Below are positions 1 to 6,675 of a stretch of 13,717 bases of DNA, in pieces. The notes under the pieces are model-generated. The model was not told where the DNA came from. It made no database searches and saw only the letters and a list, made by a program, of their open reading frames with translations. The translations under genes were made by a program, and so were the position numbers. The number at the start of each line of letters is the position of its first letter. Position 1 is the first letter of the stretch. Origin of the DNA: an uncultured Bacteriovorax sp. (GTDB taxonomy: Bacteria; Bdellovibrionota; Bacteriovoracia; Bacteriovoracales; Bacteriovoracaceae); the NCBI GenBank assembly GCA_946482295.1, contig CAMLRB010000089.1, positions 1 to 13,717 on the forward strand. The letters run 5' to 3'.

Positions 1-1
1 A

Positions 2-1369
2 AATGAAATTGTTCCTGTGCTTTGTGGTTCTGCCTTTAAGAACAAAGGTGTTCAACTTCTTCTTAACGGTGTTGCTAGATACCTTCCGTCTCCACTTACA
101 TGTGCAAGACCAAAAGCAATTGATAACAACACAAACCAAAAAGTTGAGCTTGAGCCAAACAACTCTAAGCCACTTGTTTGTATGGCATTCAAAATTACTG
201 ACGAGCAGTTCGGTCAGTTAACTTATACTCGTATCTATCAAGGTACATTGAATAAAGGTGACACGATCGTTAACACACGTACAAAGAAAAAAGTACGCGT
301 TGGACGTATCGTTCGTATGAACGCTAACGACCGTGAAAACATCGAAACTGTAGGATCTGGTGACATCATCGCTCTTATCGGTATCGACTGTGCTTCAGGG
401 GATACATTCGTAGCAGAAGATGGTCCAACGCATTTATCATGTGAAGGGATGCACGTTCCTGCTGCTGTTATCGAGCTTTCGATTTCTGTTAAAGATAAAG
501 ATCAACAAACTCGTCTTTCAAAAGGTCTTTCAAGATTCATGAAAGAAGATCCGACTTTCCACGTTTATACAGATGAAGAGTCTGCTGAAACACGTATTGC
601 TGGTATGGGTGAACTTCACCTTGAGATCTATGTTGAGCGTTTAAAGCGTGAGTATAATTGTGACGTTCAAGTTGGTGCGCCTCAGGTTAACTACCGTGAG
701 ACAATCCGTACTGAAGCTAAGTTCGATTACCTACACAAAAAACAAACAGGTGGTTCTGGTCAATTCGGTCACGTTATCGGGATGATCAAGCCTCTGTCAG
801 ACGAGAAAAAAGAAAACGAAGAGCAAGTATTCAAGTTCATCAACGAAGTTAAAGGGGGAGCAATTCCTAACGAATTCATCGCTTCATGTGAGAAAGGATT
901 CAACGACGTTATGGATAAAGGTCCTCTTGCGGCCTTCCCGTTAATCAACGTTGAAGTTTACCTTCAAGACGGTCGCTACCACGACGTAGACTCTTCTGAC
1001 CTTGCGTTTAGAATTGCTGCTCGTATGGCGATGAGACATGCTGTAAAAGCGGCGTCTCCAGTTATTCTTGAGCCGATCATGAAAGTTGAAGTTGAAACTC
1101 CAGATGAGTACCAAGGGGGGGTTATTGGTGACCTTTCTTCTCGTCGCGGGATCATCCAAGCTTCTGAATCAAACGATCAAGGTGAAGTTATCATTAACGC
1201 CCTTGTTCCACTTTCAGAAATGTTCGGTTACTCGACAATTCTTCGTTCAATGTCAGCTGGTAAAGCTTCTTACACAATGGAATTCGCAAAATATGCTGAA
1301 TGTCCAAACAACATTGGTGAGAAAGTTATGGCAGAAAGAAAAGAGAAACTTGCTGCTCAGGCAGAATAG
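2..1369 (+). CDS. fusA: Elongation factor G, spdEFG1/mtEFG1-like (5' truncated by window edge)
   Basis: Translational GTPase that drives tRNA-mRNA translocation on the ribosome. The frame is open from base 2, so the gene starts outside the window; the GTG at 17 is internal. About 455 residues are present, with roughly the first 250 missing (G1-G4 motifs of the GTPase domain). Visible parts are the end of the G domain (VPVLCGSAFKNKGVQ), domain II, domain III (EDPTF, then GMGELHLEI), domain IV (the KKQTGGSGQFG loop region) and domain V (EPIMKVEVETPDEYQG, then the MFGYSTILRS stretch). The domain III wording (SKGLSRFMKEDPTF, EIYVERLKREYNC) and KKQTGGSGQFG recall mitochondrial EFG1 rather than canonical bacterial EF-G, which fits the spirochaete/planctomycete/delta-proteobacteria type (spdEFG1). 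Codon use looks strongly biased, as expected for an abundant protein. The gene ends just before a strong terminator. A second EF-G copy elsewhere in the genome would be expected. Confidence 0.95.
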   Translation, partial: NEIVPVLCGSAFKNKGVQLLLNGVARYLPSPLTCARPKAIDNNTNQKVELEPNNSKPLVCMAFKITDEQFGQLTYTRIYQGTLNKGDTIVNTRTKKKVRVGRIVRMNANDRENIETVGSGDIIALIGIDCASGDTFVAEDGPTHLSCEGMHVPAAVIELSISVKDKDQQTRLSKGLSRFMKEDPTFHVYTDEESAETRIAGMGELHLEIYVERLKREYNCDVQVGAPQVNYRETIRTEAKFDYLHKKQTGGSGQFGHVIGMIKPLSDEKKENEEQVFKFINEVKGGAIPNEFIASCEKGFNDVMDKGPLAAFPLINVEVYLQDGRYHDVDSSDLAFRIAARMAMRHAVKAASPVILEPIMKVEVETPDEYQGGVIGDLSSRRGIIQASESNDQGEVIINALVPLSEMFGYSTILRSMSAGKASYTMEFAKYAECPNNIGEKVMAERKEKLAAQAE

Positions 1370-1395
1370 GTCGATCTTACAATTTCACGATAATA

Positions 1396-1423
1396 GGGGC
1401 CTCTCTGGAGGCCCTTTTTTTTT
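1396..1423 (+). terminator. Intrinsic terminator of the EF-G gene
   Basis: A perfect 7-bp GC-rich stem, GGGCCTC (1397-1403) with GAGGCCC (1408-1414), has a TCTG tetraloop. It can extend by a G-T wobble at the base. Nine T follow (1415-1423), then GCC. It begins 27 bases after the EF-G stop codon, so it should end that transcript and separate it from the next gene. Confidence 0.93.
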
Positions 1424-1475
1424 GCCAAAATTTACCACCTTTCAAAAAAAACAATTCTATTTCATAATTAAATGC

Positions 1476-2243
1476 ATGAAGAGCTTATTACTCATTTATT
1501 CATTCATCTTTGCAGGCCAAGCATTTTCTCGTGAATGCTCCATCGCACTCTTAGATGACTCTAAAAACCCTGACTGTGTTCATTGCGGAAGTGACCTAAA
1601 GTCTCCTGGTGATAAAGCAGAATCTATGGGCAAAGGGCTCTTGGATTTCGTGGGCAATAAAAAAGAACAGCGCGCTCAAATCTCAAAACTTAAAAGCTAT
1701 TCTAACTTTCTTACTAATGAGAAAAACAAAAAAGAATGTTCAAACTATAAATCGCTTGAGAGCACTTTTAAGAATGAATTTCGCAATGAACTTATAAAGT
1801 GTGAAAAGGGCCCAGAATCTCTTGATCGAAATAAAATGATTTGCGAGTTTGTTCTCAGTCATTACAGTCAAAAAATTATTGATACGTTTTATGCTCACTG
1901 GACGACTTACGGCAAAGATGGGAAGCCAAAACTCATATCTGGTCGGACAAAAGAGCAAATCGAAGCACCCATTCGGGCCCATTATGCCTGGTGTACAAAG
2001 GTTGAAGCGACTTATAAAAACAAGCTCTTTATCAATTGCGGTGACGTGAAAGGATGGGTTCAGGAGTTTGATACTGCCCAAAGAATAACTGCGGCCCTTA
2101 AAAAGAATCGTGAGACCCAAGAATCGGTTAAACCCGTCGAAACGAGCAGGGAAGAAATGCTTAATGAAGCATGTAAGTATTTTGAAAATAATCCTGCCAC
2201 CACGTTCACCCGTGATCTTTATCTGACCTGTGTAACCCGCTAG
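1476..2243 (+). CDS. Exported protein of unknown function, 10 cysteines
   Basis: I do not recognise this family. The frame is open far upstream into the EF-G gene, but the ATG at 1476 gives a clean signal peptide (MKSLLLIYSFIFAGQAFS, probable cleavage after residue 18), so I start there. The product is 255 residues. The mature part is hydrophilic and Lys/Glu rich, with ten cysteines at about 21, 34, 37, 88, 109, 123, 173, 188, 233 and 252. The even number suggests disulphides in the periplasm or outside the cell. Residues 34-37 form a single CxxC (DCVHC). There is no obvious Shine-Dalgarno sequence before the ATG, and a CATAAT at 1463-1468 could be a -10 element that would place the transcript start at or next to the start codon (leaderless). 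The gene follows the EF-G terminator and so needs its own promoter. It is surely coding; its role is unknown. Confidence 0.8.
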   Translation: MKSLLLIYSFIFAGQAFSRECSIALLDDSKNPDCVHCGSDLKSPGDKAESMGKGLLDFVGNKKEQRAQISKLKSYSNFLTNEKNKKECSNYKSLESTFKNEFRNELIKCEKGPESLDRNKMICEFVLSHYSQKIIDTFYAHWTTYGKDGKPKLISGRTKEQIEAPIRAHYAWCTKVEATYKNKLFINCGDVKGWVQEFDTAQRITAALKKNRETQESVKPVETSREEMLNEACKYFENNPATTFTRDLYLTCVTR

Positions 2244-2272
2244 AGATCTATCTCTTTAATAGATAGCAACTC

Positions 2273-2278
2273 TATATT
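2273..2278 (+). promoter_or_regulatory. Possible -10 element before the tandem paralogue genes
   Basis: TATATT lies 60 bases before the ATG at 2339, with no convincing -35 partner. If used, the leader would be about 50 bases and would carry the pyrimidine-rich CTCCTCCC (2298-2305) and CCTCC (2315-2319) upstream of the AAGGGGG ribosome binding site (2327-2333). Confidence 0.3.
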
Positions 2279-2338
2279 TAATCTAATGGCGTTTTAACTC
2301 CTCCCATCGTAGAACCTCCAAAAATTAAGGGGGCATCT

Positions 2339-2872
2339 ATGAGATCAATCATTTCAACTTTACTGATTACAAGTTTAACCATCGGAAACGTTTTTGCAGG
2401 CGTGAAAGAAGATGTTAAGGCCCTCGGTGATTTGGCCATGGGTTATGAAGTGGCACAGTCTGAAGGAAACCACTGGAAAGAAATTTTCATGAACTATGCG
2501 AGCGGAGAATTTGGTGTAGATGAAGAAATTGAACACAAAGAATACGAGCAAATTTCAAGCACCGACGAAGGAGTAGGTTTTACTTCAGCAAAATCGGCCA
2601 TCAAGTTTGATGGACTCGCCGTTAGTTTTTTAGAAATGGAAATGGAACATTTAGATGAAGGCGAAGAAATGAACGCCATCAAAAGTAAGATCTATGATCT
2701 TGAGCGTGGCTGGTCGCCGATTGTAAAACGTCTAGAAAAAGCAGGTGTAGGTTTTGCTTATTCTGGATATGGTCCAGGTTTCTGCGGAATCTCATTTACT
2801 CAAATGCATGTCATCGATGTAAAGACTAAAAAAGTTTATACAATTCACCTCTCACAAAGCGGACCATGTTAA
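2339..2872 (+). CDS. Exported protein of unknown function, tandem paralogue A
   Basis: Small secreted protein (177 residues) of a family I do not recognise. A signal peptide covers residues 1-20 (ends NVFA, then GVKEDV). The mature protein is acidic in the middle (residues 56-112). Residues 117-177 form a conserved module shared without gaps with the next gene: KxYDL, WxPIxKRLE, GPGxCGISF and a terminal cysteine. I count 36 of 61 identical positions. The only mature cysteines are 149 and 177, exactly 28 apart, as in the partner, which suggests one conserved disulphide. The start is supported by AAGGGGG at 2327-2333, five bases before ATG. A CCTCC at 2315-2319 could pair with GGGGG of this ribosome binding site through one wobble. 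It is probably co-transcribed with paralogue B, 22 bases downstream. An inhibitor, toxin-like or adhesion role is possible but unsupported. Confidence 0.85.
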   Translation: MRSIISTLLITSLTIGNVFAGVKEDVKALGDLAMGYEVAQSEGNHWKEIFMNYASGEFGVDEEIEHKEYEQISSTDEGVGFTSAKSAIKFDGLAVSFLEMEMEHLDEGEEMNAIKSKIYDLERGWSPIVKRLEKAGVGFAYSGYGPGFCGISFTQMHVIDVKTKKVYTIHLSQSGPC

Positions 2873-2894
2873 AAAAATATTAAGGAGAACATAT

Positions 2895-3452
2895 ATGAAA
2901 AAACTATTCTCAATTTTGCTCGCTTCACAACTTATTTATTCATCAGCATTTGCAAGTGTTGCTTCTGATGTGGAACTTTTAGGTAAATTGGCCTTCGGAA
3001 CTAGTGTTCATTCTATAAATGGCAAAACGGCAGACCAAATTTTTGAAAACTGGCTGGAAAAAGAATACGGTGAAGACGAAGAACGCAAACTCTTTTTTAA
3101 AGAGATTGAAGAGATGGCGTTTGGAGATGAAGTTTATGAAGGTTTTACATCAATTCGATCAGCACAACTCATGAAAGATTTTGCGATCAGTACATTAACA
3201 GATTATATTGATGATTTTGAGCACATGGGTGATGAAGCTGAAGCTGATTTACAAGTGGCCAAAGCAAAAGTTTATGATCTTGATAAAAAATGGGCACCGA
3301 TTATTAAGCGCCTCGAAAGACAAGGTGTGAAATTTGGCTACACTGGCAATGGTCCAGGTTATTGCGGAATTTCATTTATCGAAATGATTGTCATCGATCC
3401 CAAAGAGCAAAAAGTTTATGAAGTTTATCTTTCTGCCGGTGGTGAATGTTAA
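2895..3452 (+). CDS. Exported protein of unknown function, tandem paralogue B
   Basis: 185-residue partner of the preceding gene, evidently from tandem duplication. The signal peptide is MKKLFSILLASQLIYSSAFA (1-20). The N-terminal mature segment keeps the pattern DVxxLGxLAxG seen in paralogue A (DVELLGKLAFG here, DVKALGDLAMG there). The middle is acidic and much diverged, with a few extra residues. Residues 125-185 repeat the conserved module (KVYDL, WAPIIKRLE, GPGYCGISF, C-terminal C), with cysteines 157 and 185. The start is well supported by AAGGAG (2882-2887), seven bases before ATG. No terminator is visible between this gene and the LysR gene 79 bases on. The conserved tail and diverged middle suggest a shared scaffold with separate specificities, but the function is unknown. 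Confidence 0.86.
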   Translation: MKKLFSILLASQLIYSSAFASVASDVELLGKLAFGTSVHSINGKTADQIFENWLEKEYGEDEERKLFFKEIEEMAFGDEVYEGFTSIRSAQLMKDFAISTLTDYIDDFEHMGDEAEADLQVAKAKVYDLDKKWAPIIKRLERQGVKFGYTGNGPGYCGISFIEMIVIDPKEQKVYEVYLSAGGEC

Positions 3453-3491
3453 TCAATCCCGTATAAATGTATTAGGTTCTCTTATAAGTTT

Positions 3492-3497
3492 TATGCT
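3492..3497 (+). promoter_or_regulatory. Possible -10 element of the lysR-cca-gnat operon
   Basis: TATGCT lies 34 bases before the ATG at 3532. No clear -35 box is seen. The same hexamer occurs before the winged-helix gene (6158-6163), and ATGCTA precedes the DUF3050 gene (6660-6665), so it is likely a real -10 form in this genome. Confidence 0.35.
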
Positions 3498-3531
3498 AAA
3501 TTAAATGTATAACTACTTATTAGGGGACCTT

Positions 3532-4437
3532 ATGATTGAGACCTCGCAGCTCCAAACACTCGTCGCAGTCGCTAAAGCTAGAAGTTTTTCCAAAGCGGCC
3601 GAAGTCCTCGGCGTCACACAGTCTGCTATTTCACAAAGTATAAAAAATCTCGAATCAAAATTAGAAATTAAAATATTCAAACGTTCAGGTAAGGCCGTTG
3701 TGTTAACCGCTGAAGGTGAGCGCCTCTATCAATTAGGTGAGCACTTCATCACACAAATGGAAGAAACTCTCGATAAACTCCGCGATGACCGCGATGAGAT
3801 GACAGGGAAAGTACGTATTGGGACACTGACGGGGATCGGGAAAACGTGGCTTGCACGAGAAATCGTCAATTACGCCAAAGAAAACCCTCAACTTCAACTA
3901 AATGTTCGTATGGGCCATCAAGAAGATCTCATCGCTGATTTCGAGATGAACAAACTAGATATTCTCATTATGCCAGAAGATGATCTTCCTGTTATTGGTG
4001 AGCGTGAATTCTTTTTGGAAGAAGTTTCGACTCTTGTGGCCCCATTAGATTTCAAAAATAAATTTGATAATAAAAAATTTACAATGGCCGAATTGGAAAC
4101 AATTCCGACAATTCTTTTTGAACAAAACGACCATCTCTTTCTTAAGTGGTGTCGTTCAAAGTTCGGCTCCCTTCCAAAAAAATTAAATGTGCGCTTCAGC
4201 GTGAATTCCCACGGACACATGCTACAGGCCGTGCATATGGGGCTAGGAGTGGCGGTGGTTCCAAATCACGTTCTCAATCGTTCATACTTTAAAGACAAAG
4301 TCCTAGCTCTTGGAAAAGATTACGAAGTACCCAGTGGAAAACTTTTTGTGGTTTACCATAAAGAGTCAGAAAACATCACACGCATTAAAACAACAATTGA
4401 ACGTCTTCTCAGTCACAGGGATAGTTTTAAAATATGA
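3532..4437 (+). CDS. LysR-type transcriptional regulator
   Basis: Cytoplasmic DNA-binding regulator of 301 residues, the usual LysR length. The N-terminal winged helix-turn-helix (residues about 3-62) has the family signature: LQTLVAVAKARSFSKAAEVL, then VTQSAISQSIKNLESKL and the wing with LTAEGERL. A linker helix (about 63-90) leads to a two-lobed periplasmic-binding-like effector domain (about 90-295) that begins KVRIGTLTGIG. I chose ATG 3532 over an in-frame ATG at 3505 because it has AGGGGA (3522-3527) four bases upstream and begins at the normal LysR N-terminus. The stop overlaps the next start as ATGA (4434-4437), so this is the first gene of a translationally coupled operon with cca and a GNAT gene. 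No divergent gene is present, so its targets and effector cannot be guessed from context. Confidence 0.93.
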   Translation: MIETSQLQTLVAVAKARSFSKAAEVLGVTQSAISQSIKNLESKLEIKIFKRSGKAVVLTAEGERLYQLGEHFITQMEETLDKLRDDRDEMTGKVRIGTLTGIGKTWLAREIVNYAKENPQLQLNVRMGHQEDLIADFEMNKLDILIMPEDDLPVIGEREFFLEEVSTLVAPLDFKNKFDNKKFTMAELETIPTILFEQNDHLFLKWCRSKFGSLPKKLNVRFSVNSHGHMLQAVHMGLGVAVVPNHVLNRSYFKDKVLALGKDYEVPSGKLFVVYHKESENITRIKTTIERLLSHRDSFKI

Positions 4438-5591
4438 TTTTGAAGGCCCTCAGCGAAGAACTCAAAGAATTGCTCCAAGAAATAGAGGAGCAAGGATTCA
4501 CTTTGACTCTTATAGGGGGAGCTGTCAGAGATCGTTTACTTGGTCTCCCGATGGGAGAGGATCTCGACTTCGAAATTAGATCACACGAAAATAAAGACTG
4601 GGAAAAGCAAATCGAAAGTTTTCGCCACTTTTTAAAGAGTAAGCATCTAACGATAGAGACTCTTCCGTATCTCATTACTCGTGCAAAATATAAAAGTTAC
4701 GACTTAGAATTTTCCTCCCCACGCAAAGAAAAATTACTTCCTGGCAATAAAAGTCATCACCATTTTGAAGCGACTTGTGAAGCTCAAATGTCTTACTCCG
4801 ACTCATTTTTAAGAAGAGATCTCACTCTGAATGCCATTGGTATTGAGCTTGATTTTAAAAATCAAACTGAAAAAATTGTTGATCCTTACAATGGTCAGCA
4901 AGATATTAAAAACAAAATTTTAAAACATGTTTCTGCAGATTTTTTTGCAGACCAAGTCCGTTTTTTGCGGCTTGTTCGATTTTCTATCATCTTTAATAGT
5001 TTTCAAATAAGCGAAGAAACAAAGAATGGACTTCATTTATTTGATTTGAGTGAACTTTCTTCTCATCACCTAAAAAAAGAAATGATGAAATCGAAGCACG
5101 CTGGGATTTTTATGAATCGAGTGCAAGAACTTGCAAACGATCATAAAATAAAAATAAGACCAGTCATTGGTCATAATCTCTTTCCGGAATCCTTAATGAC
5201 ACTGCAACAATTGGTTAATTATCTTGTTGCTATAGATGAAAAGAAGGCCGTTGAGTGGTGTATGTTTTTTGGATTACCGGAAAAATTGATTAAAGAAACA
5301 AAAAGTTTTCTTCAGTCTTGGAAGACCATTTCTCACCTTACAACAGAAGATATTAAAAATGTTCAATCTGAAGATCTCACTAAACAGAGAGATCTGATTG
5401 TGGAGTTTAAAAATCTTTTTGAGAAAAAAGATTTTTCTTTTCTTGTTCCTTTTCTACCTCCACTGCCCTTTGAGATTCAAGAATTCTGGGCCGGAAAATT
5501 ACCCGAGATAACGGCGGGGGAACTTGATCAAACTCCGATCGAAGTTCGCTCTTTATTAAAAATTCACAGGTATTTAAAAACTTTCATATGA
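4434..5591 (+). CDS. cca: CCA-adding enzyme / tRNA nucleotidyltransferase (class II)
   Basis: Adds or repairs the 3' CCA of tRNA using CTP and ATP. The 385-residue protein has class II nucleotidyltransferase hallmarks. These are the GGAVRD nucleotide-binding loop (28-33), the metal-binding DLD at 43-45 within GEDLDFE, a third acidic position in YDLEF (89-93), RRDLTLNAI (127-135), DPYNGQQDI (150-158) and RFLRLVRF (176-183, the base-selecting region). A less conserved helical C-terminal body follows. The start overlaps the lysR stop as ATGA with only a weak, distant purine stretch upstream, so translation is probably coupled. The stop overlaps the next gene in the same way. Bacteria of related groups can split the job into separate CC-adding and A-adding enzymes, and sequence alone does not tell me which this is. 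A poly(A) polymerase is less likely because the basic C-terminal extension is missing. Confidence 0.9.
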   Translation: MILKALSEELKELLQEIEEQGFTLTLIGGAVRDRLLGLPMGEDLDFEIRSHENKDWEKQIESFRHFLKSKHLTIETLPYLITRAKYKSYDLEFSSPRKEKLLPGNKSHHHFEATCEAQMSYSDSFLRRDLTLNAIGIELDFKNQTEKIVDPYNGQQDIKNKILKHVSADFFADQVRFLRLVRFSIIFNSFQISEETKNGLHLFDLSELSSHHLKKEMMKSKHAGIFMNRVQELANDHKIKIRPVIGHNLFPESLMTLQQLVNYLVAIDEKKAVEWCMFFGLPEKLIKETKSFLQSWKTISHLTTEDIKNVQSEDLTKQRDLIVEFKNLFEKKDFSFLVPFLPPLPFEIQEFWAGKLPEITAGELDQTPIEVRSLLKIHRYLKTFI

Positions 5592-6139
5592 CAAAGATTG
5601 TAGTTCTCAATTCACTTGTTGATCAGACCTCAATAAAAAAACAAATTGAGGCCATTTTTTTCGAAGCATCTTCTCGTAAAGAATTTGAATCTGAAGAGAA
5701 GAAACTAAGTTTTTACAAACGTTGGTGTAAAGATTATCAAGACTACTACAGCGATGAGTTTTTTCTCTTAATGGAAGGAGATAAACTCTTAGGTTATCTC
5801 AGTGGTTGCAGTGATTCGGAACAATCCTTAACAAAACTAGAAGTCCCGGGACTCCCTGTTTTTGCCGATCTCTTTAACGATTATCCTGCTCATTTGCATA
5901 TTAATTTTCATCACGATGCAAGAGGAAGGGGACTTGGAAGCACACTGGTTAATCACTACATAGAGTGGCTTTTCGAGCGCCGCTGCAAAGGTTTACACCT
6001 TGTAACTGGCCGGGAATCAAAGAATAGAGTGTTCTATGAAAGGTTAGGTTTCAACCATTACGATGAGCGCGAGTTCAAAGGAATGCAGCTCTTTTTCATG
6101 GGGAAAAAACTTGACCGTAGTGAGCGTGTATTGGGGTAG
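5588..6139 (+). CDS. GNAT-family N-acetyltransferase
   Basis: Predicted acetyl-CoA-dependent acyltransferase of 183 residues. The core motif A is clear: HLHINFHHDARGRGLGSTLV (about 102-121), where RGRGLG (112-117) is the pyrophosphate-binding loop. It is followed by the motif B region ESKNRVFYERLGF (143-155). The form HINF...GRGLG...KGLHLVTG...N..FYERLGF resembles the GNAT-like domains found with bacterial O-GlcNAcase-type proteins, but the acceptor substrate cannot be inferred. The N-terminal 60 residues are charged and less conserved. The start overlaps the cca stop as ATGA, making it the third gene of the operon; a ribosome binding site is poor, consistent with coupling. No intrinsic terminator follows. 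Confidence 0.87.
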   Translation: MTKIVVLNSLVDQTSIKKQIEAIFFEASSRKEFESEEKKLSFYKRWCKDYQDYYSDEFFLLMEGDKLLGYLSGCSDSEQSLTKLEVPGLPVFADLFNDYPAHLHINFHHDARGRGLGSTLVNHYIEWLFERRCKGLHLVTGRESKNRVFYERLGFNHYDEREFKGMQLFFMGKKLDRSERVLG

Positions 6140-6157
6140 TAGTTTTCCGTTTAGTTC

Positions 6158-6163
6158 TATGCT
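6158..6163 (+). promoter_or_regulatory. Possible -10 element of the winged-helix gene
   Basis: TATGCT (followed by A) lies 49 bases before the ATG at 6212. A small leader hairpin follows, GGTTTC (6179-6184) with GAGACC (6189-6194) through one wobble and a TTTA loop. The ribosome binding site after it (AAGGAAG, 6199-6205) is left free. Confidence 0.33.
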
Positions 6164-6211
6164 ACACTTACAATAAGAGGTTTCTTTAGAGACCGCCAAA
6201 GGAAGTAAGTT

Positions 6212-6640
6212 ATGGTTGATTTACGCTCCATTCTGACTGAACACCGATCTAAAATAAAAGGTGATGATTCCCACGATAGCAGTGGGGCCGAGCATCAAAT
6301 TGCCTCTTCGACTTCCGATATTCCTGACGTTTTCTTTGATAAAATAATTACAGATTACAAGCTCAATAGAATTGAAATCATCGTGCTTATGTATATCTAT
6401 CGTCGTGTCTGGTGTTTTCCGAATTTGCATCGTTCTCACGGTATTTCCCAAATGATGTCCCATACTGAAATGGCAAAAAAACTTGGAGTGGCCATTGAAG
6501 ATGTTTATTCCGCTCTTAGAAAACTAGAAGAATACGATTTCATTCGCACTATTCGCGCCGGACAGTATTTCTCGAGACGTTTTTTTTCCAAGGCCCTTGA
6601 TGATGAGTTTGGACAAACGTACGACGACTTCGAAATCTAA
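6212..6640 (+). CDS. Small winged-helix DNA-binding protein, function unknown
   Basis: 142-residue cytoplasmic protein. Residues 1-36 are polar and probably flexible (Ser/Asp/His rich). Residues about 40-120 look like a helical winged-helix domain: a hydrophobic helix around RIEIIVLMYIYRRV (53-66), a helix-turn-helix with SHTEMAKKLGVAIEDVYSAL (83-102), then RKLEEYDFIRTI and a basic wing ending SRRFF. The arrangement resembles replication-initiator-like or MarR/DnaD-like winged helices, but I cannot assign a family. The C-terminus is acidic (DDEFGQTYDDFEI). The start has AAGGAAG (6199-6205) six bases before ATG. It stands between the cca operon and the DUF3050 gene, and a transcriptional or replication-linked regulator are both possible. 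Confidence 0.78.
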   Translation: MVDLRSILTEHRSKIKGDDSHDSSGAEHQIASSTSDIPDVFFDKIITDYKLNRIEIIVLMYIYRRVWCFPNLHRSHGISQMMSHTEMAKKLGVAIEDVYSALRKLEEYDFIRTIRAGQYFSRRFFSKALDDEFGQTYDDFEI

Positions 6641-6675
6641 TTTTCATTCTTTTGCCCCCATGCTAGCTTACGCCC

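Noticed and set aside
1115..1121. Run of seven G in the EF-G gene as a slippage or frameshift site
   Set aside because: The reading frame is intact on both sides and the encoded Gly-Gly is conserved in EF-G.
941..1159. Open frame antisense to the EF-G gene
   Set aside because: It mirrors strongly biased EF-G codons, has no ribosome binding site and encodes a low-complexity basic product.
1086..1475. Upstream extension of the 10-cysteine protein into the EF-G gene
   Set aside because: The extension would cross the EF-G terminator and place the signal peptide internally; ATG 1476 is the natural start.
1740..2120. Antisense frame of 126 codons under the 10-cysteine protein gene
   Set aside because: The plus-strand frame has a signal peptide and fits the context; the antisense frame has no ribosome binding site or recognisable feature.
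2247..2266. CTATCT/AGATAG inverted repeat after the 10-cysteine gene as a terminator
   Set aside because: Only six AT-rich pairs and no T run after it.
4310..4579. Frame overlapping the lysR-cca junction
   Set aside because: It lies out of frame across two well-supported genes and its product has no domain.
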